A program made the position numbers and the translations under genes. DNA of 64,000 nt from Beijerinckiaceae bacterium (GTDB taxonomy: Bacteria; Pseudomonadota; Alphaproteobacteria; Rhizobiales; Beijerinckiaceae), in NCBI GenBank assembly GCA_024304885.1, contig JALJOM010000003.1:406110-470109 (forward strand), read 5' to 3'. The stretch's first letter is position 1; every line of letters begins with the position of its first letter. The notes under the pieces were generated by a model. It was given only the letters and a program-made list of their open reading frames with translations, did not search any database and was not told the DNA's origin. Shown piece after piece: positions 1-8,278 of this stretch.

Positions 1-1265
1 CGGATGGTCACGCCCGCCGGCGCGAGCTTGACCCCCGGGCTCGCGACCCGGCCCGAGACTGAGTAGCTGCGCAGCCCGTGGCGGTCGTTGCGGCCCTGGC
101 TCGTCCACCACTCGGCGCCCTTCTCCACGATGTCGCGCACCCAATAGACGGTCTCGACATTGTTGATGAGGGTAGGGCGGCCGAACAGCCCGACCTGGAA
201 CGGGAAGGGCGGCTTATGCCGCGGCAGGCCGCGCTTGCCCTCGAGGCTCTCGAGCATCGAGGATTCCTCGCCGCAGATATAGGCGCCCGCGCCGCGGCGC
301 AGATGGATCACGGGACCGCCCGCCGGCAGCTTCGCGATCTCGCGCAGGAGGATCTCCCGGGCGGCGGGATATTCGTCGCGGAGATAGATATAGACCTCCG
401 GCGCCTCGACGACATGGGCGCCGATCAGCGTGCCTTCGAGGAAGCGGTGGGGATCGGTCTCGAGATAGAACCGGTCCTTGAACGTGCCGGGCTCGCCCTC
501 GTCGCCGTTGATCGCCATGAGCCGCGGCCCGGGCTCGCCGAGGACCGAGCGCCATTTGCGCGCGGTCGGGAAGCCCGCTCCGCCGAGCCCCCGCAGGCTC
601 GCGCCGTCGAGCGCCTGGAGCAGCGCCTCCGTCGTGATCGCGCCGGACCGAACCCGCTCGAGCAGCTTGTAGCCGCCCTTCGCGACATAATCCTCGTAAC
701 CGATGTAGTCGGGAATAGAGGGATGCGTATTGCCCTTGTCGGCGGCCTCGAGCACGGTCTCCTTCGTCGCGTGATCGACGAAGTAATGGCCGACCTCGGC
801 CACGGGAGCCGTATCGCAGCGGCCCACGCAAGGGGCGCGCACGACGCGCACATGAGGCCCCGCGCCGCCGCGCACGGCATGCAGGAGCTTCTCCGCACCG
901 AAGAGGGCGCAGGTCAAGGAATCGCAGACCCTGATCGTGAGCGGCGGGACGGGGGGATCGTTCTCCTTCACCACGTCGAAATGGGCGTAGAAGGTCGCGG
1001 TCTCGAAGACCTCCGCGAAGGAGAGCTTCATCAGGTCGGCGAGAGCGGCGAGATGCGCCGCCGAGATCTGGTGATAGGTATCCTGGATCAGATGCAGATG
1101 CTCGATGAGGAGATCGCGCCGGCGCGGCCGGTCGCCGAGGAGGGCGGCGATTTGCTCGACGGCGTGCGGATCGATCTGACGCCCCTTCGGGACGGATTTC
1201 GCTCGCCGGATACCTTCGCCGGGATGGTCGAACTGCCGGACGATCTGTGCTTGGTCACCATGCAT
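1..1265 (-). CDS. fdh1B: NAD-dependent formate dehydrogenase, beta subunit (NuoE-NuoF fusion), C-terminus outside window
   Basis: Diaphorase subunit that passes electrons from the Mo/W formate-oxidising alpha subunit to NAD+. About 421 residues are visible; the C-terminal 4Fe-4S part lies beyond the left edge. The N-terminal thioredoxin-like [2Fe-2S] domain has C114-x4-C119 and C146-x3-C150. The NuoF-like part carries an FMN loop (RGLGGAGFPT, about 225-234), an NADH-site motif (NGDEGEPGTFKDR, about 253-265) and GAGAYICGEESS (about 325-336). The fusion of gamma-like and beta domains in one chain is the Fdh1 arrangement of Methylobacterium. HoxF of NAD-reducing hydrogenases has the same fusion, but the residues between the domains resemble Fdh1B more. 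The start is the first ATG in frame. The alpha subunit is expected downstream, off the window. Confidence 0.93.
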   Translation of the reverse strand, partial: MHGDQAQIVRQFDHPGEGIRRAKSVPKGRQIDPHAVEQIAALLGDRPRRRDLLIEHLHLIQDTYHQISAAHLAALADLMKLSFAEVFETATFYAHFDVVKENDPPVPPLTIRVCDSLTCALFGAEKLLHAVRGGAGPHVRVVRAPCVGRCDTAPVAEVGHYFVDHATKETVLEAADKGNTHPSIPDYIGYEDYVAKGGYKLLERVRSGAITTEALLQALDGASLRGLGGAGFPTARKWRSVLGEPGPRLMAINGDEGEPGTFKDRFYLETDPHRFLEGTLIGAHVVEAPEVYIYLRDEYPAAREILLREIAKLPAGGPVIHLRRGAGAYICGEESSMLESLEGKRGLPRHKPPFPFQVGLFGRPTLINNVETVYWVRDIVEKGAEWWTSQGRNDRHGLRSYSVSGRVASPGVKLAPAGVTI

Positions 1266-1566
1266 GCTCGGTCGTTTCCTCGCGCCCAGGAGCAGGACCG
1301 CTAAGCCGCAGACGATCGCCTTCGCGCATGAACATCTCGCGAAAGAAATGCCGTGCTCCGCGACCGGACCCGTGCCAAGGTCGAGGTCCGGCTTCGCTCC
1401 ATCGTCTTTATATAAGCTTCAAAATCGCCTGTCCCAAGCAAACGAGAGACCATGGTCGCAAAACCGACAGGGGCTGCCGGGCGTCGCGCGCAGGACTGAA
1501 ATCGGGGCGAGATCATAGGGTTGTGGCCGCGGCCCGCCGGCGCTCGCGAGTGGCCCGACGGTAGGC
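1266..1566. other. Intergenic region upstream of the formate dehydrogenase gene
   Basis: This 301-nt gap separates the formate dehydrogenase start from the stop of the outer-membrane protein on the same strand. It should hold the formate dehydrogenase promoter. I saw no clear sigma-70 or sigma-54 element, no strong hairpin and no convincing small gene. The short overlapping ORFs here lack recognisable content. Confidence 0.4.
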
Positions 1567-2463
1567 TCAGAACCGGTACCAGAGGCTGGCGAAGGGACCG
1601 CGCTCGAGGCCGGCATTGACGCCTGCGACCGTGAGGAAGCCCCCGGCTTGGATCGCCCATTGCGGATGCAGATCGACGACGATGCTGGAGGCCACCTTGT
1701 GCCAGGAATATCTGACGAAGCCGCCCCCGCCGGCGTTGGAATAGACGCTGAACGTCTGGACGAGCCAGAGGAGCTTCGGGATCGGCCGAAGGCCGAGGGT
1801 CACGTCGAGCCGCCACTCCCCCGGCTGGTTCTGCGTGTAGTAGCGGTAGCCGCCTTGTACATCGACGAAGGCCGGCAGGGTCGCGACCTCGAAGCTGCGC
1901 CCCACGAGACCGCGAAGCTCGACGCCGAGGCTGCGGCGCGGATTGAAGGGACCGGTCGAGTTCGCGATCGAGGGCCCAGGCGTCAGGACGCCGGCCTGGA
2001 CCGCGACGATCGTCGAGTCGTCGCGGTAGATCCCGAATTTCCCGCCGAACAAGCTTTCGCCGAGGCCGTTGTAGGTCTGGCTCGGGTCTGCGGCCTTGAC
2101 GCGGTCGTAGGACGGCGCCGCGACGACCGTGAGCCGCTTGGACAGGCCGTATTCGATGAAGGTTCCGAGCTCGAACTTGTTGTAGTAGGGCACGGGAATG
2201 ACGCGGCCGCGGGCATCGAAGGCGCGCGTCGTTCCCGAGAAGATCGGCCCGCCGATGAGCTGGCCCTTTCCCTCCGCCATGAGCCAAGCTCCCGCGCAGG
2301 CGATCTGCGGAAGCGCGCCGGCGACGAGCACGGCAAGGCCCCCGCGCGCCAGGCGGGCGGCAACTCCTCGTGCAACGCGGAGATTCCCCAAGGCATGCAC
2401 CGGCGCGGCACTCCGAGCGACGCTGCGAGGTGAACCACTCGGGCCGGGACGGCTCGGTTCCAT
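1567..2463 (-). CDS. Predicted outer-membrane beta-barrel protein
   Basis: 298 residues. An Arg-rich N-terminus is followed by a hydrophobic signal-like segment at about 33-55 (ending ...QIACAGAW). After it come alternating hydrophobic/polar strands rich in Tyr, Gly and Phe, and the chain ends in the aromatic LWYRF typical of barrel proteins inserted by BamA. Internal strands such as GGYRYYTQNQPGEWRLDV fit a transporter-like barrel. The gene stands alone on the minus strand, upstream of formate dehydrogenase and behind a repeat-rich spacer. The first 30 residues may not be translated, because an internal start would give a more usual signal peptide. No specific substrate can be inferred. Confidence 0.65.
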   Translation of the reverse strand: MEPSRPGPSGSPRSVARSAAPVHALGNLRVARGVAARLARGGLAVLVAGALPQIACAGAWLMAEGKGQLIGGPIFSGTTRAFDARGRVIPVPYYNKFELGTFIEYGLSKRLTVVAAPSYDRVKAADPSQTYNGLGESLFGGKFGIYRDDSTIVAVQAGVLTPGPSIANSTGPFNPRRSLGVELRGLVGRSFEVATLPAFVDVQGGYRYYTQNQPGEWRLDVTLGLRPIPKLLWLVQTFSVYSNAGGGGFVRYSWHKVASSIVVDLHPQWAIQAGGFLTVAGVNAGLERGPFASLWYRF

Positions 2464-2593
2464 TCCGGCAGGGCATCCTATATTGTTTTATGATTGTGAA
2501 AATACGTCATTCGAATAATCATTTTCATCTTGCAACGACTGTGGCCCCCGCGCATCGATTGCGCCGCCCATGCCTTGACAGGCGCTCTTATCG

Positions 2594-2716
2594 AGCCTAG
2601 AGCGGGATAAGGAAAAGCGTACAGCGGCGTTCCGCCCGTATCCCGCTCTAAACTTTTGGAATCGATCACGTTTCATGATATTGGATCGTTTCGATCCGAA
2701 GTCGTCGTAATCTAGA
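2594..2716. repeat. Dispersed palindromic repeat, type A, copy 1
   Basis: Perfect 12-bp inverted arms TAGAGCGGGATA (2598-2609) and TATCCCGCTCTA (2639-2650) are followed by a second, imperfect palindrome. That palindrome starts AATCGATCACGTTTCATGAT and closes at about 2713. The stretch from TATCCCGCTCT to the ATCACGTTTCATGA core recurs at 43275-43353 with few changes. Elements like this are common between genes of Rhizobiales; function is unknown. Confidence 0.8.
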
Positions 2717-2761
2717 GCCGATCTCCGATCCCCCTGGCTCGGAAACCGGCTCTACATTCTT

Positions 2762-2819
2762 GTTTGTCGCAATTTCACGACGCGAACCGGTGTCCGGTCC
2801 GCTGGAAATTGCTCTCGCT
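2762..2819. repeat. Dispersed palindromic repeat, type B, copy 1
   Basis: Outer arms GCAATTTC (about 2770) and GAAATTGC (about 2810) enclose a core containing CGAACCGGTGTCCGG. Read on the opposite strand this is GACACCGGTTCG. The same words recur at 26383-26461, 43186-43230 and 48783-48830, so this is a family member and not part of the downstream gene. Confidence 0.75.
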
Positions 2820-2865
2820 CCGCGCGGAGCCTGCCCTTCTCCGGCCCGACCCTCGGAGGTCTCGT

Positions 2866-3798
2866 ATGCACGGCGGGGCTCGCGGGCAAATCCTCGAAGG
2901 ATTCACACGGACAGTGCCTCGTCTCGTCCATGGCTTGGCCGAGCTCGCCGACGCCTACGATCTTCTTCTCTGCGACGTCTGGGGCGTGCTTCACGACGGG
3001 CTCGCGGCCTATCCCGCCGCGGTCGAGGCGCTGCGCCGGTTCCGGGCGCAGGGCGGCCGCGTCGTCCTCGTCACCAACTCGCCGAGCCCAAGCCGGATCG
3101 TGGCGGCGCAGCTCGTCACGATCGGGGTCCCGCGCGAAGCCTACGATTCGATCGTCTCCTCGGGCGACGTCACCGCCGCCCTGCTGCTTGCCCGCGAGAA
3201 CGCGACGCTCTACCCGCTCGGCGCCTTCGAAGGAACGGATCTCCACGACGAGATCTGCCGGCTGCGCGGCGGCCCGCCGCGCCTCGGTCCGATCGAGACC
3301 GCCGATCTCGTGCTCTGCACGGTCTATATCGATCCCGAACGGGAAAGCCTCGCCGACTACGACGAGCCCCTGAGGCGATGCCTCGCCCGTGGTCTCGACC
3401 TCGTCTGTGCCAATCCCGACATCGTCGTGCAGCACGGTGACAAGCTCTATTATTGCGCCGGCGCGATCGCCGAGCGTTATGCGGCCGCGGGCGGAAAGGT
3501 CCTCATGGCCGGCAAGCCCTTTGCGCCGATCTACGAGGCAGCGCTCGACCGCGTCCGGACATCGATCGGCGAGGCGATCGAGCGCTCCCGCGTGCTCGTG
3601 ATCGGCGATGCGATGCGCACCGACATCAAAGGGGCGAAGACCCAAGGCTTCGCGAGCCTCTTCGTCACCTCGGGCATTCATCGCGACGAGCTGCACGGGG
3701 AAGGTCGGAACGGCGAGCTCGACGCCGCCGCCTATCGGCAATTCCTGGCAGGCGCCGACTTCGCGCCGACGGCCGCGATCGCCGAGCTCATGTGGTAG
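2866..3798 (+). CDS. HAD-superfamily class IIA hydrolase (TIGR01459 type)
   Basis: 310 residues. A HAD phosphatase of the NagD/class IIA group with the Asp nucleophile motif LLLCDVWGVLHDG near 30, motif II VTNSPSP near 67, and the C-terminal GKP...IGDAMRTDIKGA block (about 220-255) that binds Mg2+. Typical proteins of this family are 270-300 residues, so the length fits. I chose ATG 2866 because GGAGGT lies five bases upstream. The open frame continues 34 codons further back, but only through a palindromic repeat. Substrate is unknown; in many alphaproteobacteria this gene sits beside ribF, as it does here 32 nt upstream, so a sugar phosphate or flavin-related phosphate is conceivable. Confidence 0.9.
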   Translation: MHGGARGQILEGFTRTVPRLVHGLAELADAYDLLLCDVWGVLHDGLAAYPAAVEALRRFRAQGGRVVLVTNSPSPSRIVAAQLVTIGVPREAYDSIVSSGDVTAALLLARENATLYPLGAFEGTDLHDEICRLRGGPPRLGPIETADLVLCTVYIDPERESLADYDEPLRRCLARGLDLVCANPDIVVQHGDKLYYCAGAIAERYAAAGGKVLMAGKPFAPIYEAALDRVRTSIGEAIERSRVLVIGDAMRTDIKGAKTQGFASLFVTSGIHRDELHGEGRNGELDAAAYRQFLAGADFAPTAAIAELMW

Positions 3799-3830
3799 GT
3801 CCGAAGCGCTCGGGCGTGACGCCGTGCGCG

Positions 3831-4880
3831 ATGCTTGACGAAACGGGACGGGCGCGCAAGGGTCGCGCCGCCGCCGGCAGACCCATCTCGAGCCGTAGAG
3901 CCTTGGCAGATCCCGCAGCTTCGAAACCCTTCGTCGTCGTGATCGATCCGGCCTCGCCGCCCGAGGGTCTCGACGGCGCGGTGGTCGCGATCGGCAATTT
4001 CGACGGCATCCACCGCGGCCATGTCGCCGTGATCCGCCGCGCCGAGGCGCTGGCGGAAAAGCTCGGACGCCCCTGCGCCGTCCTCACCTTCGAGCCGCAT
4101 CCGTCGGATTACTTTCGCGGGCCGAGCTCGATCTTTCGCCTGACGCCCCGCGCGGCCAAGGCCCGAGCGCTCGAGCGCCTCGGCATCGACGGAATGATCG
4201 TCGTCACCTTCGACGCGGCGCTGGCGGCGCTAGAGCCGCAGGACTTCGTCGCCGAGATTCTGGTGCGGCGGCTGCGGGTCCGCGCGGTCGTCGTCGGCTA
4301 TGACTTTCATTTCGGCTCGGGGCGCAGGGGAACACCGGACTTCCTGCGCCGGGAAGGCGAAAGGCTCGGATTCGCCGTGGAGATCGTGGAGCGCGTGCCG
4401 GCTGGAGCCGAGAGCGACGACGAGGCCGCATCCTCGACGGCGACTCGGGCCGCCCTCGAGGCGGGGGACGTCGAGCGGGCCGCCGAATGGCTCGGCCATC
4501 CCTTCGTGATCATGGGCGAGGTCGTGGCGGGCAACAAGCTCGGCCGCACGCTCGGATTCCCGACCGCAAATCTCGTCCCGGACCCGAGCTGCCGGCTCCG
4601 CCATGGAATCTACGCGGTCCGCGTCGCGGTCGAAGGGCGAACCTATGATGCCGTCGCGAGCTTCGGGCGCCGCCCGACCATCGACAACGGCCCGGCCCTC
4701 CTCGAAGTCTATGTCTTCGATTTTTCGGGCGACCTCTACGGCAAGGTGATCGAGGTCTCCTTCGTGGCCTGGATCCGGGCGGAGGAGAAATTCCCCTCGC
4801 TCGAGGCTCTGAAGGCGCAGATCGCCGAGGATTGCGCCCGGGCGAAGGCGAGCCTCGGGTCGCCGCAAGCGCGCCGATAG
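3831..4880 (+). CDS. ribF: Bifunctional riboflavin kinase / FAD synthetase
   Basis: 349 residues. Converts riboflavin to FMN and FMN to FAD. The N-terminal nucleotidyltransferase half shows IGNFDGIHRGH (about 54-64), EPHPSDYF and the flavin-site region GYDFHFGSGRRGT. After the SSTATRAAL hinge, the C-terminal kinase half shows GKLGRTLGFPTAN-like residues (NKLGRTLGFPTANL, about 240-253) and FGRRPTID. Usual family length is 300-320; the extra ~30 residues at the N-terminus are Arg/Ala-rich and may be a late start. It follows the HAD hydrolase on the same strand and ends one base before the stop of the convergent cupin gene. Confidence 0.96.
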   Translation: MLDETGRARKGRAAAGRPISSRRALADPAASKPFVVVIDPASPPEGLDGAVVAIGNFDGIHRGHVAVIRRAEALAEKLGRPCAVLTFEPHPSDYFRGPSSIFRLTPRAAKARALERLGIDGMIVVTFDAALAALEPQDFVAEILVRRLRVRAVVVGYDFHFGSGRRGTPDFLRREGERLGFAVEIVERVPAGAESDDEAASSTATRAALEAGDVERAAEWLGHPFVIMGEVVAGNKLGRTLGFPTANLVPDPSCRLRHGIYAVRVAVEGRTYDAVASFGRRPTIDNGPALLEVYVFDFSGDLYGKVIEVSFVAWIRAEEKFPSLEALKAQIAEDCARAKASLGSPQARR

Positions 4881-4881
4881 C

Positions 4882-5337
4882 TCAGTGCATCGGGGTGAAT
4901 CCGGTCGGCCCGATCCCGGCCACCTGCACGATGACGTCGCCCTCCTTCGCCCAGACGAAATGCGGCGTGGTCGGCAGCTCGGTGAAGAAGGTTCCCGGCG
5001 GGAAGGGCTCGGCCTTGGCCTCGTCGAAGGTCTCGCCGAAGCCGAAATAGAGCGTCCCCGACAGGACGGTGAGCGTGCGGACCCCTTCCGGATGGGTGTG
5101 CGGCACGACCTTGAAGCCGGCGGGAAATTTCATGCGCAGGACGAAGAACTCGGTCTTCGACGGGTCGCCGTAGAGGACCGCGATCTGCGGCTTTCCGCCG
5201 ACCGCCTCGCCGAAGCTGATCTCACCCGGCATCTTAACGATGACCTTCTCCTCGGCGCATGCCGGCGCCTCGACGAGAAGCAGACCAAATCCCACGATCA
5301 CGGTTGCGAGAAAGGAAGCGCGCACGAGTCTTTCCAT
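4882..5337 (-). CDS. Secreted cupin-domain protein
   Basis: 151 residues. A signal peptide (about 1-28, ending PACAEE) is followed by a single small cupin barrel. The metal-binding motif pattern is partly visible as PHTHPEGVRTLTVLSGTLY (about 83-101), which supplies two His and one Glu, and TPHFVW near 130 supplies the third His. Periplasmic single cupins of this kind are widespread and mostly uncharacterised. The gene lies 161 nt downstream of the FAD oxidoreductase gene on the same strand and is convergent with ribF, one base apart. I start at MERLV; the longer open frame upstream is a shadow of the oxidoreductase gene. Confidence 0.82.
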   Translation of the reverse strand: MERLVRASFLATVIVGFGLLLVEAPACAEEKVIVKMPGEISFGEAVGGKPQIAVLYGDPSKTEFFVLRMKFPAGFKVVPHTHPEGVRTLTVLSGTLYFGFGETFDEAKAEPFPPGTFFTELPTTPHFVWAKEGDVIVQVAGIGPTGFTPMH

Positions 5338-5498
5338 TGGATCACTCCCGACAGGCCTCGGCCCGAGACGATCGAAATTTCGTCCCGCACCGGGCAGGGC
5401 GCCGATAGGCTCGGCCGAAGATAGGGCATGCAGGCCCTCGGGACGAGCGGGCGCCGGCACTTTTCGGCGCCTGCGTGGCTCAGAGCAGCGCTCTCGTG

Positions 5499-7112
5499 TC
5501 ACCGCGCCCCGGCGAGGCGCCTGCGCCTGAAATCGCGCAGAATCTCGCGTGCCGCATTGTGGCCCGGCGCACCCGTGACACCCCCGCCCGGATGGCCTCC
5601 CGCGCCACAGAGATAAAGTCCTGCGATCGGACCGCGATAATCCGCATGACCCAGCATCGGACGCGCCGAGAAGATTTGCCGCGGATCGAGCGCTCCGTGA
5701 AAGATATCGTCGCCGACGAGGCCGAACGTCCTCTCGAGGTCGTAGGGAGAGAAGATTTGACGCGCCAGCACCGAGCGCCCGAAGTTCGGCGCATAGGACT
5801 CGACCGTCGCGATCACGAGATCGGCGACCGCGTCGCGATGATCGTCCCATGACGAGCCGTCCGGCAGGCAGGGCGCGACATGCTGGCAGAACAGGCTCGC
5901 GACGTGCTGCCCACGCGGCGCGAGCGTGTCGTCGAGGGTCGAGGGAATGACCAATTCCACGATGGGCCGACGGGACCATCCGAGGCACCGCGCGTCGAAA
6001 AAGGCGCCCTCCATGTAGGCGAGGCTCGGGCCGATGACGATGCCCGAAGCATGGTGCTCGGCCGGAGCGGAGCCGGGCAAGGCAGAAAAGTCCGGCAATT
6101 CGGACAGCGCGACATTCATTCGAAACGTGCCCGAGCCACAGCGCCAGCGCTCCATGCGCCGGCGAAATCCCTCGGGCAAGGCGAATGGATCGACGAGGTG
6201 GAGGTAGAGAAGCTTGGGATTGATCCCCGCCGCGACCGCCGTGGCGCGAATGGTCTCTCCCTTGTCCGTCTCGACGCCGACGGCGCGTCCGTTCTCGACG
6301 AGGACACGGCGCACATGTGTCGAAAGCCTGACCTCCACGCCGTGGGTGGCCGCGGCTCTGGCCATCGCCTTCGTGATGGATCCCATCCCGCCGATCGCGT
6401 GGCCCCACAGGCCTTTCTTGCCGTTCACCTCGCCGAAGCAATGATGCAGCAGGACATAGGCCGAGCCGGGCGCGTAGGGGCTCGTGTAGGTGCCGACGAT
6501 GCTGTCGAAGCCGAGGACGGCCTTGATCGGGGCGCTTTCGAACCAGCCGTCGAGAAAGTCGCCCGCGGATGACGCGAAGAGATCGAGGAGGTCACGCTGC
6601 AGACCGAGCCCGAGGCCGCGAATTCTATTGCCGATCCGACCGGCCTTCAGCAATTCGCCGATGGCGGCGAGCGGCCTCCCCTCGACCACATTCGGTGGCG
6701 TCTCCAGAACGGTCGCGCGCAAGACATCGGCGATCGCCTCCAGCCGAGCTCGATAGTCTTCCAGGCGATCGGCATCGCGCGCCGAGAATTTCGCGACTTC
6801 GGCCTTGGTTCGGCCGCCGCCGACCTTCAAGAAGCGTCCGTCGTCCAACGGCAGGAAGTTGGAAATCGGGCGCTCGACGATGCGCAGGCCATAGGCGGCG
6901 AGCTCGAGGTCGGCGATGATCCTCGGGTGCAGCAGGGAAACGGCGTAGGATGCGACCGAATTGAAGAAGCCTGGGCTGAATTCTTCCGTGACGGCGGCAC
7001 CGCCGACGACGGAACGCTGCTCGAGCACGACCACCTTCAGGCCGGCCATCGCCAGATAGGCCGAGCACACGAGGCCGTTGTGCCCACCGCCGATGATGAC
7101 GACGTCGTGCAT
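5499..7112 (-). CDS. FAD-dependent oxidoreductase of the CrtI / PYROXD2 family
   Basis: 537 residues. The dinucleotide-binding fold opens with VVIIGGGHNGLVCSAYLA (residues 4-21), followed by EQRSVVGGAAVTEEF as in phytoene desaturases. The C-terminal FAD-closing motif is LYLCGAGGHPGGGVTGAPG (about 500-518). The overall match is to the PYROXD2-like branch of the CrtI family and not to true carotenoid desaturases; no phytoene synthase is nearby. Substrate is unknown. The start is the first ATG matching the family, where MHDVVIIGGG begins; earlier in-frame codons belong to a shadow. The next gene on the strand is the cupin. Confidence 0.88.
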   Translation of the reverse strand: MHDVVIIGGGHNGLVCSAYLAMAGLKVVVLEQRSVVGGAAVTEEFSPGFFNSVASYAVSLLHPRIIADLELAAYGLRIVERPISNFLPLDDGRFLKVGGGRTKAEVAKFSARDADRLEDYRARLEAIADVLRATVLETPPNVVEGRPLAAIGELLKAGRIGNRIRGLGLGLQRDLLDLFASSAGDFLDGWFESAPIKAVLGFDSIVGTYTSPYAPGSAYVLLHHCFGEVNGKKGLWGHAIGGMGSITKAMARAAATHGVEVRLSTHVRRVLVENGRAVGVETDKGETIRATAVAAGINPKLLYLHLVDPFALPEGFRRRMERWRCGSGTFRMNVALSELPDFSALPGSAPAEHHASGIVIGPSLAYMEGAFFDARCLGWSRRPIVELVIPSTLDDTLAPRGQHVASLFCQHVAPCLPDGSSWDDHRDAVADLVIATVESYAPNFGRSVLARQIFSPYDLERTFGLVGDDIFHGALDPRQIFSARPMLGHADYRGPIAGLYLCGAGGHPGGGVTGAPGHNAAREILRDFRRRRLAGAR

Positions 7113-7204
7113 CACTCCCGCTCGCCGCGGCGCCGAGCTGTAAGGACGGGAGCAGGCATCGCACAAGTTCCCCGAGGTCGTGCACCGCCCTCGTATACGA
7201 AATG

Positions 7205-7240
7205 GAGGGAGGCTACGCGAGCTTTCGCGTAGCCTCCCTC
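7205..7240 (-). terminator. Strong hairpin closing the nitrate assimilation operon
   Basis: Perfect 16-bp arms: GAGGGAGGCTACGCGA (7205-7220) and TCGCGTAGCCTCCCTC (7225-7240), with a four-base loop. It lies 30 nt past the stop of the outer-membrane gene at 7271. The T-run behind it is weak, so termination may rely on the stem or on Rho. Confidence 0.75.
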
Positions 7241-7270
7241 GCTCGATCCGGCAGCCGGAAGTCCGGCTCG

Positions 7271-8269
7271 TCAAAAGAAGAAGCGCGTTCCGAGCAGCCA
7301 GCTCTGGCTGTAGACCGGTGTCAGCGGGTTCAGGACGGCCGGGCTCGGCGTGAGCGCCCTCTGGTAGCCGACGACGATCGCGGGCTTGATACGGGTGTCC
7401 GGGATCGGAAACGGGCCGATGATGGCGTCGAAGGTGATGAAGAGCTGGTCGAGCCCGTTGCGTGGTCCATTGAACCAGGTCGTGTAGTTGAGCTCGATCT
7501 CGGGCCAGAAGTACTTGAAGAGATGCCATTGGAAGGCAACATTGGCGGCGAACTGCGTCCCGAGCGCATTGTAGTTGCTCGTCGGCCACGGAAGCTGGAC
7601 ATTGGCCTGGATGTTGAAGTCCCCGAAGCCTTTACCGACCGCCAACGTGGGTGTAATCACATAGGCGTTGTTCGTGAACGGTCGGTCCCCGATCGGGGCC
7701 TGACCGGAGATGAACGCGGTCACGACATAGTCGCCGTTCTCCGCATTGGCGGAGGCGATGCGGTGCTTGACGAGAAAGAACGGCCAGTCGCTCAGCCCAT
7801 CCACCGGTACCCTGCCGGTCCGCTCGTTATGGGACGGAGTACCGATGTAGATCTCGTTGTAGCGGGTCGGGATCAGATGAAGCCCCACGGCCGGCATGCC
7901 GCCGCTGTAGACCGTGTTCCTGGCGCCGTTCGGAAGCGTCTGGAAGGCCTGGCCATACATGACGAATTCCTTGAGCAGCGGCGTGATCGTGGTCAACGGC
8001 GCGGCCCAGTTCGGCTGCTCGGCGGATGTCGCATCGACGCGCTCGAACCATTTGGAGAAATACTCTCCTACAGGGTTCGGCTGATCGACGGCCTCGGTGC
8101 TGCGCGGCATCGGCAGCGGCTCGGCCGCCCATGCGACATATCCCGGCACCAGGCAAGCTCCGATCGCGGCAGCGATGCCGCGCCGGCACCATTCACCCAA
8201 TCGCGACAGGTATTTCTTGCCGGTGGCGCGCCTCCGCTCCGCCGCGCGCCGTGAAATCTCGTCCCCCAT
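7271..8269 (-). CDS. Outer-membrane beta-barrel protein, last gene of the nitrate assimilation operon
   Basis: 332 residues. A signal segment (about 30-48, ending YVAWAAEP) is followed by amphipathic strands rich in Trp, Tyr, Asn and Pro, and a C-terminal aromatic end (LLGTRFFF) that fits a BamA-inserted barrel. The pattern resembles the broad MetA-type transporter family but I cannot assign it firmly. It starts 9 nt after the nasA stop, and its Shine-Dalgarno AGGAGGGG overlaps that stop codon, so it is translated from the nas transcript. I infer a role in passage of nitrate, nitrite or a related anion across the outer membrane; this is inference from position only. Confidence 0.75.
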   Translation of the reverse strand: MGDEISRRAAERRRATGKKYLSRLGEWCRRGIAAAIGACLVPGYVAWAAEPLPMPRSTEAVDQPNPVGEYFSKWFERVDATSAEQPNWAAPLTTITPLLKEFVMYGQAFQTLPNGARNTVYSGGMPAVGLHLIPTRYNEIYIGTPSHNERTGRVPVDGLSDWPFFLVKHRIASANAENGDYVVTAFISGQAPIGDRPFTNNAYVITPTLAVGKGFGDFNIQANVQLPWPTSNYNALGTQFAANVAFQWHLFKYFWPEIELNYTTWFNGPRNGLDQLFITFDAIIGPFPIPDTRIKPAIVVGYQRALTPSPAVLNPLTPVYSQSWLLGTRFFF

Positions 8270-8278
8270 TTTCCCCTC

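Larger units (their letters stand above)
2464..2865. other. Divergent intergenic region filled by two palindromic repeats
   Basis: 402 nt between a minus-strand outer-membrane protein gene and a plus-strand hydrolase gene. Bases 2464-2590 are comparatively AT-rich and could contain promoters. The rest is two dispersed palindromic elements (2594-2716 and 2762-2819). The hydrolase ribosome-binding site GGAGGT (2855-2860) closes the gap. Confidence 0.6.

Noticed and set aside
2764-2865. An earlier start for the HAD hydrolase, 34 codons upstream.
   Set aside because: Those codons lie in a type B palindromic repeat, and a perfect GGAGGT precedes the downstream ATG.
5338-6441. Upstream extension of the cupin reading frame.
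   Set aside because: It overlaps the FAD oxidoreductase gene in another frame and is Arg-rich shadow. The cupin has its own signal peptide starting at 5337.
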